Source: a virus. Taken from it: 21,229 nucleotides of DNA. Below, piece after piece: positions 1 to 4,947 of the stretch; the first letter of the stretch is position 1, and the number at the start of each line of letters is the position of its first letter. The notes under the pieces were generated by a model that saw only the letters and a program-made list of their open reading frames with translations, did not search any database and had not been told where the DNA came from. The DNA is taken from IMG/VR virus record IMGVR_UViG_3300029260_000348, positions 1 to 21,229 of that record. One strand, given 5' to 3'. A program made the translations under genes and the position numbers.

Positions 1-26
1 CAGAATTATTTTTGTTGATGGGAAGC

Positions 27-73
27 GACAAGCGACAAGCGAAAGGGACAAGCGCAAGCAAAAGGGACAAGCG
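27..73. repeat. Cluster of four GACAAGCG repeats upstream of small terminase gene
   Basis: The octamer GACAAGCG occurs at 27-34, 34-41, 47-54 and 66-73, in one orientation and embedded in purine-rich sequence; the last two copies sit in the longer shared word GGGACAAGCG. The cluster ends 15 bases before the small terminase start. Small terminases of several phage groups bind repeated sites in or beside their own gene to begin packaging, so a pac- or cosB-like site is a reasonable inference. It could instead be a slipped repeat in a leader. The repeats are certain; the function is a guess. Confidence 0.45.
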
Positions 74-88
74 AAACAAGGAGGACTA

Positions 89-580
89 ATGGGCGTACCA
101 AGCAGACTTACAGGCAAACAAATTATTTTTATACAAGAATTGGTGTACAATGAAGGCGAGATTACCGCAACGGAAGCGGCAATTAAGGCGGGGTACCCTG
201 AAGCTAGTGCTCGATCTAAAGCCTCCATGCTACAAAACCCGAAATATTATCCACTAGTTGCTGAACGCATCAAACAAGAACGCGAAGACTTACAGAAAAA
301 ATACCAAATCACTTCGGGTAAACATTTTAAAAAATTACAAGAGATAAGGGATGTAGCCTTAGCAGCAGGATCTTATTCAGCAGCCGTCAACGCAGAAATT
401 GCAAGAGGTAAAGCGGGGGGCTTATACATCGACCAAAAGATTATTAAGCATGGTAAATTAGATCAACTAACAGACCAAGAGGTAGACGAAAAGATTGCTG
501 ACTTAATGCGTGAAATGAAAATCATTGATGTACAAGCAGAAGAAGTGACTGTGCCTAAAGACAAAAAGAAAATTAACTAG
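89..580 (+). CDS. terS: Terminase small subunit
   Basis: A 163-residue protein that probably recognises phage DNA for packaging and recruits the large terminase. The N-terminal half reads as the helix-turn-helix of the Terminase_2 family: LTGKQIIFIQEL, then a short helix with TEAAIKAGYPE (about residues 27-39) and an ARSKASMLQNP helix. The rest is a helical oligomerisation-type region with a lysine-rich tail. The ATG follows a strong Shine-Dalgarno (AAGGAGG, 79-85). It is the only rightward gene at this end. The large terminase, usually adjacent, is not downstream: the next gene is on the opposite strand and overlaps this gene's 3' end by 8 bases. The identification rests on motif pattern and length, which are typical of the family. 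Confidence 0.85.
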   Translation: MGVPSRLTGKQIIFIQELVYNEGEITATEAAIKAGYPEASARSKASMLQNPKYYPLVAERIKQEREDLQKKYQITSGKHFKKLQEIRDVALAAGSYSAAVNAEIARGKAGGLYIDQKIIKHGKLDQLTDQEVDEKIADLMREMKIIDVQAEEVTVPKDKKKIN

Positions 581-1043
581 GCTCGTTAATATTTTTCTTC
601 AAATAATCAAGAAACCACGGGTTATCCCTGAACACCCCCATAAGATAGTTGGTGATTTGATTTACCACAATCTCTTCACTGTCGTCTTCTTTAAGTGCGC
701 CACCTGCTTGATTTAAACCACTACCATAAACACACGCATGTAATATTTCGTGTAGTACTGTGTTAGCTTTTTCTTGACCACCTAATGAATTCTGTACTTG
801 GATCTTACCTTCGCGAGCTAAATACCACCCAAAACAATCCGTTAATGTATCTGTTTTAAAATCCGGTGTTATCCATTCTATTTTAATATCACGATAGCCT
901 ACTTTGACATGTGTTGGCTCGCCTTTAGGGGCATCGATCGCAGTAATGCTAGTCAAAAGTTTTTTCTTGATGGCAGACATAGGCGACGGCGATTTTTTGG
1001 TGCGCGTCATCCCAATCTTGGTTTTGGGTAATTTGTCTTTCAT
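573..1043 (-). CDS. Phage HExxH zinc metallopeptidase-like protein
   Basis: A 156-residue protein with the zinc-protease signature HEILH at residues 98-102 (His98, Glu99, His102). A downstream acidic pair (Glu123/Glu124) in SEEIVV could supply the third ligand. The C-terminal pattern (EE..V...L...RDNP) matches a phage family that I know as a predicted metallopeptidase related to ImmA/SprT folds; its substrate is unknown. The start is taken at the ATG at 1043 because GAGGAA lies 4 bases upstream; an in-frame GTG four codons earlier (1055) overlaps that Shine-Dalgarno and is less likely. The first ~35 residues are basic and low in complexity. It is probably the last gene of the leftward unit promoted from 2061-2089. 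Its 3' end overlaps the small terminase gene convergently by 8 bases, with no visible terminator. Confidence 0.75.
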   Translation of the reverse strand: MKDKLPKTKIGMTRTKKSPSPMSAIKKKLLTSITAIDAPKGEPTHVKVGYRDIKIEWITPDFKTDTLTDCFGWYLAREGKIQVQNSLGGQEKANTVLHEILHACVYGSGLNQAGGALKEDDSEEIVVNQITNYLMGVFRDNPWFLDYLKKNINEPS

Positions 1044-1149
1044 AGCTTTCCTCACAGTTATTAGTTTCGTAATCCACGTACTGCAATCGATCGCCGTGCC
1101 CTACCGGCAAGGATGCAATCACATAAACAATTGTTAACACAAATTTCAT
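949..1149 (-). CDS. Possible small exported protein
   Basis: A 66-residue frame with a signal-peptide-like start (Met-Lys, a hydrophobic stretch to about residue 17, then GHGD) followed by a short polar region with two widely spaced cysteines (Cys32, Cys59). Small phage proteins with this layout, an export signal plus a cysteine-to-cysteine domain ending near a CxxxE segment, occur in marine phages, but I cannot name a family. Against it: no Shine-Dalgarno precedes the ATG, and 95 bases overlap the metallopeptidase gene in another frame. For it: it fills the space upstream of that gene, and the metallopeptidase ribosome-binding site would lie inside it, as in other coupled pairs here. If it is not real, 1044-1384 is non-coding. 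Confidence 0.42.
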   Translation of the reverse strand: MKFVLTIVYVIASLPVGHGDRLQYVDYETNNCEESYERQITQNQDWDDAHQKIAVAYVCHQEKTFD

Positions 1150-1208
1150 ATAGGGAATATAGGAGATTTATTAGAATTTAATTTTTCTAAAATAAGTTTT
1201 GCAAACGT

Positions 1209-1325
1209 AAAATGTATACTGTTCAAAGTATACATTTTGGATACATATTGGTATACATATTCTGTTAATATTTCCTTATATTTCAACATTAATTAGACAT
1301 TATTAACTATGTATCCTATGTATCC
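1209..1325. repeat. Palindrome and repeated GTATAC/GGATACATA motifs in AT-rich spacer
   Basis: A perfect inverted repeat with 12-base arms lies at 1209-1220 and 1227-1238 around the 6-base loop GTTCAA. It is followed by GGATACATA (1239-1247) and GGTATACATA (1250-1259). The inverse word TATGTATCC then appears twice in tandem (1308-1316 and 1317-1325). The stretch 1201-1380 is 36 of 180 bases GC by hand count. This layout fits an operator array, or iterons with an AT-rich unwinding region. Leftward, TTGCAA followed 17 bases later by TTAAAT (about 1204 down to 1176) is a weak promoter candidate. Nothing else is seen between 1150 and 1384. Confidence 0.6.
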
Positions 1326-1384
1326 GTGTTTATTTTAATAAATATTTATTTTCTAATATTTATTATTTTATACCTTATATAACT

Positions 1385-1783
1385 TCAACACCAGTCCGTC
1401 GTTCGGCGACCAACGTACGGCGCCCCAAGACCGCGGTTTATAAGGGTTTTTGCCAAATTTCGACCGTCAATATACACGTCTACAAGGGCTCTGCCATAGT
1501 ACCCATGTATACCGGAGCGCACCACCCGTACGTTATCTGCCGTAGCAATCCACTCGTTCACATAATTTCGGACTGCGAGACCCAACGCTAGTTCCGCGTT
1601 GCATTTCGGGCTGTGAATTTCCGGCGTATCGACGCCCAACAGCCGGAGCGGTTCTCCCGCTAGGTAGCAGGTATCCCCGTCGTAGCAGTATAATTCTGCC
1701 GCTTCCAACGTAGTTTTGATGACAATGTTGATCCCAATAAAGACTGCCGTGATAATCAGCACCTCTAATAAGAACTTATGCAT
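1385..1783 (-). CDS. Membrane-anchored or exported thermonuclease (staphylococcal nuclease family)
   Basis: A 132-residue SNase-fold protein. Family catalytic residues are all present: Asp37 in DGDT, Arg47, Asp52 and Glu55 in RLLGVDTPE, and Arg98 in YYGRA. Such enzymes are Ca2+-dependent and cleave DNA and RNA. Residues 3-22 form a hydrophobic segment, so the enzyme is likely exported or anchored facing the periplasm; I see no lipobox. I chose the ATG at 1783 because it directly precedes this segment and overlaps the upstream zinc-ribbon gene by 8 bases, which suggests translational coupling; there is no good Shine-Dalgarno of its own. A GTG at 1855 in frame would add 24 basic residues in front of the signal and is unlikely. 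The central 300 bases are about 51 % GC, well above most of the window, which suggests acquisition. Confidence 0.85.
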   Translation of the reverse strand: MHKFLLEVLIITAVFIGINIVIKTTLEAAELYCYDGDTCYLAGEPLRLLGVDTPEIHSPKCNAELALGLAVRNYVNEWIATADNVRVVRSGIHGYYGRALVDVYIDGRNLAKTLINRGLGAPYVGRRTTDWC

Positions 1784-1940
1784 TCGTTTTATCACGTAGT
1801 TTCTGATAAAACTCACCTTTAACGTCGACCTTGTCTTCGGGGCGCATGGGGCCACAATCTAGACATAAATCATAGTCGTAGCAGTAGTCGAGTGTGACAT
1901 AATCGCCACACGTCACACATTTGATTCCTGTTTTCTTCAT
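1776..1940 (-). CDS. Small zinc-ribbon protein
   Basis: A 54-residue protein with two CxxC pairs, Cys8/Cys11 and Cys26/Cys29, plus Cys20, giving a typical zinc-ribbon or rubredoxin-like knuckle; the last 20 residues are charged. The ATG at 1940 has a good Shine-Dalgarno (AAGGA, 5 bases upstream). The stop lies just inside the thermonuclease gene, so the two overlap by 8 bases. It is the first gene after the promoter at 2061-2089 and its structured leader. Function is unknown; such small knuckles often bind nucleic acid or a partner protein. The open frame, the cysteine spacing and the ribosome-binding site make it likely real despite its size. Confidence 0.7.
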   Translation of the reverse strand: MKKTGIKCVTCGDYVTLDYCYDYDLCLDCGPMRPEDKVDVKGEFYQKLRDKTNA

Positions 1941-2053
1941 AGTTGTCCTTTCTGTTAATACTGAGGGGACAAAGTCCCCTCCTATTTATATACCCCGGAA
2001 CTACATTGCTTTCAATCACTCTGCGGGGTCTTCAGCCTACCTTGACTGGTCTT
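1941..2053 (-). promoter_or_regulatory. Structured 5' leader with two hairpins
   Basis: This is the predicted untranslated leader between the promoter at 2061-2089 and the zinc-ribbon start. On the minus strand, ACCCCG (2029-2024) pairs with CGGGGT (1997-1992), and an inner ATTG/CAAT stem closes an AAAG loop. A second stem, GAGGGGAC/GTCCCCTC with a 3-base loop, lies at 1981-1963. CCCC and GGGG runs in the two stems could pair across them, so alternative folds are possible. Neither stem is followed by a T-run, so they are not simple terminators. The second stem ends 12 bases before the AAGGA site. A role in mRNA stability or translational control is inference. Confidence 0.5.
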
Positions 2054-2060
2054 ACTATCC

Positions 2061-2089
2061 TTTATAATGCTATTTGCTAGACTTGTCAA
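2061..2089 (-). promoter_or_regulatory. Sigma70-type promoter, leftward
   Basis: On the minus strand TTGACA (2089-2084) is separated by exactly 17 bases from TATAAA (2066-2061), a consensus -35 and a 5/6 -10. The predicted start near 2054 leads into the leader and then the zinc-ribbon, thermonuclease and metallopeptidase genes. The -35 overlaps the 3' end of the preceding 47-residue gene. Such a match suggests recognition by host RNA polymerase early in infection. Confidence 0.7.
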
Positions 2090-2213
2090 TTTTCTTTTTT
2101 AATTTCTTTAACCGTTCTTGTTTTTGATGTTTTGACTGTTCGTAGCTCATAGCCAATAATTTAAGTTCGGCGTCCCAGTGTTCGGCGAACGTCTTAGGTG
2201 GGTTTTTTGCCAT
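2070..2213 (-). CDS. Small lysine-rich protein, unknown function
   Basis: A 47-residue open frame beginning MAKNPPKTFAEHWDAE and ending in a lysine-, glutamate- and glutamine-rich helix (about residues 24-47). I do not recognise it. The Shine-Dalgarno is weak (only GGA about 8 bases upstream of the ATG at 2213). The amphipathic, charged sequence and the position as last member of the leftward set starting at 4337 support a real gene. The promoter -35 and -10 for the next leftward unit overlap and abut its 3' end. An alternative is that this is non-coding spacer (2070-2285). Confidence 0.5.
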   Translation of the reverse strand: MAKNPPKTFAEHWDAELKLLAMSYEQSKHQKQERLKKLKKKIDKSSK

Positions 2214-2285
2214 AAAGTTTAGTCCACGCCCAACTGTTTACCTTGCCTGACCAAATATATATTTTCTGCAGTAAATAATGGGTCA

Positions 2286-2501
2286 TTATAGTTCCTGTAT
2301 CACAATTACTAAGCGATACTTTTCTTTAGCACCAATAATAGTCGTCGGCACCAAATCTATTTTACGAATATCAAATGAGGTATTGGGCTTAGACCCAAAG
2401 CCTAACGGTACCGCTAACGATATCCTAGCGTTCGCACCTTCAGGGCTTTCGCAAAATTTTTCTAGCCTTGTCACTAACTCTTTTGTTGTCCACTTAATCA
2501 T
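2286..2501 (-). CDS. Hypothetical phage protein
   Basis: A 71-residue protein that I do not recognise. It starts with a short helix (MIKWTTKELVTRLEKFC), then shows alternating hydrophobic residues with several glycines and prolines, suggesting a small alpha/beta domain; no cysteine cluster, signal peptide or membrane segment is visible. The ATG is 3 bases after the oxygenase stop, on the same strand, so it is probably translated by reinitiation; there is no clear Shine-Dalgarno. A 6-base inverted repeat (2275-2280/2284-2289) overlaps its 3' end. A rightward open frame over the same bases is judged a shadow. Confidence 0.6.
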   Translation of the reverse strand: MIKWTTKELVTRLEKFCESPEGANARISLAVPLGFGSKPNTSFDIRKIDLVPTTIIGAKEKYRLVIVIQEL

Positions 2502-2504
2502 AAT

Positions 2505-3269
2505 TTATTTTAATTTATCATAAAAAGATTCGTTGCGTTCTTCAAACTGCAACCAAAACACTAACAGATACCGGTCACCTTTTTCTACGGGTAGACCCCG
2601 GTGTAAGTGAGTAAAACTAGGAAAAATTAAAGCGTTGCCTGTTGGCAATGGTGCTATTTTTCCACGCTTATGAAACTCAGTACCGCCACCAGTGTAGTCA
2701 CCAGTATTTAAAGGCACTACTACACTTATGTCAGATAACGAATCATGGTGCCAAGCTGTCTGTTTTATACCACGAGGATTGTAGTTAGCTAATTGTATAC
2801 CGCCCGCCACCACTTGACGGTTCCATATTGTTTCGAACACCACATTCATTTTAGACAAGACTATTTTCATAAATGAAATATATAAATCTTGCGCATGTTC
2901 TTGCAATACAAATTCGTTTATTTGATGTTGTGGCATTTCTTCTTCGTTAGGGGCAAAGCCAATAGTTTTTTCCATGTTGTCAATTTCGTCTATTAACATA
3001 TTGCAAAACTCTTTAGAAAAAAATGGCATGGTGTAAACTTCTTTTAAAGGTTCCGTAATAATTTTACTTAGTTCCGTTTCTGCAGGATCTTCAAAACCTT
3101 CTCTAGCTTCGAAACGTTCTACCGCAGGTATCGCGTCGACAATTAATTTTGCTAGGCCTTTATCTAAAAACCAATCGCCTGCCATTAGCAACGCTAGGTT
3201 CTTGTAAACATAAGGTTTAAGTTCCGTTTTAGGTATATTAACAGCGTCGTAAGTTTCAAAAGTTCTCAT
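2505..3269 (-). CDS. 2-oxoglutarate/Fe(II)-dependent oxygenase (prolyl 4-hydroxylase-like)
   Basis: A 254-residue protein with a C-terminal double-stranded beta-helix oxygenase domain (about residues 145-245). The iron triad is visible: His174 and Asp176 in WHHDS, and a distal His at 223 in HLHRGLPV. Arg233 in GDRYLLVFW would bind 2-oxoglutarate. The order HxD, H, R and the spacing match the P4Hc family found in many marine phages. The first ~140 residues are helical and I cannot place them; they may bind the substrate. The substrate is not evident: protein, nucleotide or DNA hydroxylation are all possible. A strong AGGAG site precedes the ATG, overlapping the stop region of the upstream exonuclease gene. 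All key residues look intact. Confidence 0.85.
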   Translation of the reverse strand: MRTFETYDAVNIPKTELKPYVYKNLALLMAGDWFLDKGLAKLIVDAIPAVERFEAREGFEDPAETELSKIITEPLKEVYTMPFFSKEFCNMLIDEIDNMEKTIGFAPNEEEMPQHQINEFVLQEHAQDLYISFMKIVLSKMNVVFETIWNRQVVAGGIQLANYNPRGIKQTAWHHDSLSDISVVVPLNTGDYTGGGTEFHKRGKIAPLPTGNALIFPSFTHLHRGLPVEKGDRYLLVFWLQFEERNESFYDKLK

Positions 3270-3270
3270 T

Positions 3271-3969
3271 CTAGTCTCCTAAATTAAAATATTTTTCACA
3301 ACGTTTCAACCATTGATATTTATAATCGTCAAAACGATCCCCATTAATTGTAAATATTTGTAAGTTCATGCCACGAGAAGCCATTAAAATTACTCCCGCT
3401 TCTAGCTTAGTGCCGTACAAAGCATCGTGCGCCATAGCGTAGGCGGCTAATTGCATAAAATAATCTTGCACATACTTCTCAATTTTTGGTTTGTTAGTTT
3501 GCTTGAAATCTATAATTGCTGGTTGACCGCGCCATACTCCCACACAGTCTGCCGTACCACCATAAAAAGTTGGGTAATATAAAGTTACTTCCGTGCCCCA
3601 ATACTCGTCCATAGATGGTAGCGCACTTTTAATAACTAACTGTGCCATGCGTTTGCCAATAACTCCGATGTTAGTTCGGTCATCATAGCCTACGCCTTGA
3701 ATGTGACACTCAAGAAACTTGTGCATTGCCGTACCTACCGAACCCGCTTGGTTTTTAATAGCTTCCGCTTGTTCTAGACCGACCCGTTGTTTCCAACGTT
3801 CTAAACCAGCTAAGTCAGCTTTAGTTTTTGTTTGTGATAGAATAGTTGTTACAGAGGGTAAAAACTTACCTTCACCCTCGTAATGCCTGCGCCCGTTGAC
3901 CGTCTTTCGACGTACTTCGTGGTACGGGTATTTAGCGGTGATCAAAGATGTATTATTCTGAATGACCAT
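3271..3969 (-). CDS. PD-(D/E)XK exonuclease (RecB/Cas4-like)
   Basis: A 232-residue nuclease of the RecB-like PD-(D/E)XK superfamily. Signature elements in order: GTAMHKFLE with His83, GGTADCVG with Asp141, IIDFK with Asp154 and Lys156, and the QLAAY motif (Gln173, Tyr177) typical of RecB/Cas4-type exonucleases. No Cas4 iron-sulfur cysteine set is visible. In phages this family processes DNA ends during replication and recombination, in the role played by T7 gp6 or lambda Exo; that role is inferred here. It starts inside the end of the preceding small basic gene (17-base overlap) and is followed after one base by the oxygenase gene. Confidence 0.85.
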   Translation of the reverse strand: MVIQNNTSLITAKYPYHEVRRKTVNGRRHYEGEGKFLPSVTTILSQTKTKADLAGLERWKQRVGLEQAEAIKNQAGSVGTAMHKFLECHIQGVGYDDRTNIGVIGKRMAQLVIKSALPSMDEYWGTEVTLYYPTFYGGTADCVGVWRGQPAIIDFKQTNKPKIEKYVQDYFMQLAAYAMAHDALYGTKLEAGVILMASRGMNLQIFTINGDRFDDYKYQWLKRCEKYFNLGD

Positions 3970-4135
3970 TCAATTTCAGTGCTTTGCTTTTGTCGCTTAC
4001 TAAGTGTTCTATAAGTTTAGCCAACGATAGATCTGCGCCAAATTCTTTAGACATAGCTTTTTGTACTAACGTTAGTTCTTTGTGTGCCTTCTTTGTAATA
4101 GAGACAGATGTGTAGCGGTTGATGTCAGGCATCAT
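3953..4135 (-). CDS. Small basic protein, possibly ribbon-helix-helix DNA-binding
   Basis: A 60-residue, lysine-rich protein. The pattern of a short strand-like RYTSVSITKKAHKEL followed by two helices (LVQKAMSKEFG and LSLAKLIEHLVSD) resembles ribbon-helix-helix regulators, but I cannot assign a family. The start is placed at the ATG at 4135 (Met-Met), because AAAGGA lies just upstream; the second ATG at 4132 is equally possible. An upstream in-frame Met (4186) would extend it by 17 residues through a region lacking a ribosome-binding site and overlapping the preceding gene. It precedes and overlaps the exonuclease gene, so it may regulate this set or assist the nuclease. Confidence 0.6.
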   Translation of the reverse strand: MMPDINRYTSVSITKKAHKELTLVQKAMSKEFGADLSLAKLIEHLVSDKSKALKLNGHSE

Positions 4136-4157
4136 TTTTCCTTTCTTGTTTTTTACG

Positions 4158-4337
4158 TTAACGAATACTATTGTATTGGGGTCCAAGAGCTTGTTCCAAA
4201 GAAACTTGTAGCTCCTTTAGTTTTTTTCTCAATGCTCCATTTTGGTTACGCAAAAAATTGTTCTCATTTGCTAACTTAATGGCATCTTCACCCATTACAG
4301 CAGTATTTTGTAACGTTACATTATCTTCAAAAATCAT
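4158..4337 (-). CDS. Small coiled-coil protein, unknown function
   Basis: A 59-residue protein whose residues ~20-50 (AIKLANENNFLRNQNGALRKKLKEL, interrupted here only by description) form a leucine/asparagine heptad coiled coil. I do not recognise a family. The start at 4337 is chosen because GGAGG lies 5 bases upstream; an in-frame ATG at 4349 would contain that ribosome-binding site. It is the first gene of the leftward set after the divergent promoter region and is followed by the small basic DNA-binding-like gene. A dimeric partner or regulator role would fit but is only a guess. Confidence 0.6.
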   Translation of the reverse strand: MIFEDNVTLQNTAVMGEDAIKLANENNFLRNQNGALRKKLKELQVSLEQALGPQYNSIR

Positions 4338-4355
4338 GGAAACCTCCATATTTTA

Positions 4356-4384
4356 TTGTGTTATGCTATAATATATAGTATAAT
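4356..4384 (+). promoter_or_regulatory. Rightward promoter in divergent region
   Basis: On the plus strand TTGTGT (4356-4361) stands 17 bases before a perfect TATAAT (4379-4384). A second TATAAT at 4367-4372 is preceded by TG, giving an extended -10 (4364-4372). Either would drive the two-gene rightward unit starting at 4416. The -35 is weak. Confidence 0.5.
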
Positions 4385-4400
4385 ACGAGTTAAATGTCAA
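4372..4400 (-). promoter_or_regulatory. Leftward promoter in divergent region
   Basis: On the minus strand TTGACA (4400-4395) is followed after 17 bases by TATATA (4377-4372). It would drive the coiled-coil, small basic, exonuclease and oxygenase genes. It overlaps the rightward promoter elements in the same 60-base region, so the two directions may interfere. Confidence 0.6.
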
Positions 4401-4415
4401 CTAGAAAGGAATAAT

Positions 4416-4658
4416 ATGACTAATATAGATAATATTGTCGTGCATTACGACCAACGAAAGCAAAAATATAAGTATTTTAACAACGCTAGGCCTTCGCCGA
4501 CTAAACTGACCAAAGGTAATATATCCGCTGCGGTTAATCATTACCAAAGAGTTATGCATACGGGACAGTTTGCGCGTTTGACTAGTGCCCAACAAAAATC
4601 CGTGGTATGTTTACGAAGAAAATGGGAGACATTACAATATGCGCACAGAATTAGATAA
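4416..4658 (+). CDS. Hypothetical small phage protein
   Basis: An 80-residue basic protein that I do not recognise. It begins MTNIDNIVVHYDQRKQKYKY, rich in Tyr, Lys and Gln, and continues with a helical arginine-rich C-terminal half. No cysteine cluster, signal or membrane segment is visible. The start at 4416 is chosen for the AGAAAGGA site 5-7 bases upstream. It is the first of two rightward genes from the divergent promoter region, and its last 20 bases overlap the start of the TSCPD gene, which suggests coupled expression. Confidence 0.6.
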   Translation: MTNIDNIVVHYDQRKQKYKYFNNARPSPTKLTKGNISAAVNHYQRVMHTGQFARLTSAQQKSVVCLRRKWETLQYAHRIR

Positions 4659-4947
4659 CCGTAGACCGTGTTACAAAGAAACTATCCGTGACAACAACGG
4701 CACCCCTTATTTATTAACCGTATCTTTTGACTTTGGTGGCATCAAAGAAGCATGGATGTCGGGTGGCGGTAAAGCCGGCACCGAACGTCCGGATATTTTA
4801 ACTGAAGTTGGTAGGTTAGTATCAGTGTCATTACAAAACGGTACGCCGTTAGAAGATTTAAGATCGTGCGCTACTTATCGTTCGGATGGTACGCCATCCA
4901 CTGTAGTTGGGGTTATGCTAGACCGAATGTCAGAGTTAGGTGACTAA
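4639..4947 (+). CDS. Stand-alone TSCPD-domain protein (NrdJ C-terminal type)
   Basis: A 102-residue protein that matches from memory the TSCPD domain found at the C-terminus of B12-dependent ribonucleotide reductase and as small separate proteins in alphaproteobacteria and their phages. Matching blocks are NRRPC near the start, GGIKEAWMSGGGKAGTE (about 34-50), the helix GRLVSVSLQNGTPLEDLR (about 58-75) and the final STVVGVMLDRMSEL. The usual cysteine-rich TSCPD tail is absent. No reductase catalytic gene lies in this window. The start ATG at 4639 has GGGAG 9 bases upstream and overlaps the previous gene by 20 bases. It ends head-to-head with the zinc-ribbon gene, sharing 4 bases. Its function as a separate protein is not known to me. 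Confidence 0.7.
   Translation: MRTELDNRRPCYKETIRDNNGTPYLLTVSFDFGGIKEAWMSGGGKAGTERPDILTEVGRLVSVSLQNGTPLEDLRSCATYRSDGTPSTVVGVMLDRMSELGD

Noticed and set aside
27-73. Possible CRISPR-like array
   Set aside because: Repeats are only 8 bases, spacers are irregular and near zero, and no cas gene is present.
904-1137. Rightward open frame of 77 codons with hydrophobic segments
   Set aside because: It overlaps the metallopeptidase gene and has no ribosome-binding site; its hydrophobicity comes from lysine codons read on the other strand.
1784-1855. GTG start at 1855 for the thermonuclease
   Set aside because: It would place 24 basic residues in front of the hydrophobic signal and overlap most of the C-terminal half of the zinc-ribbon gene, which has a better ribosome-binding site.
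1991-2030. Possible tRNA or tRNA fragment from the ACCCCG/CGGGGT stem
   Set aside because: There is no anticodon or T-arm arrangement and the length is too short; it is better explained as a leader hairpin.
2278-2523. Rightward open frame of 81 codons
   Set aside because: It mirrors the leftward 71-residue gene, which sits in an operon; no promoter or ribosome-binding site is seen for the rightward frame.
3271-3969. Cas4 assignment for the exonuclease
   Set aside because: The four cysteines of the Cas4 iron-sulfur cluster are absent and no CRISPR locus is present; a phage RecB-like exonuclease fits better.
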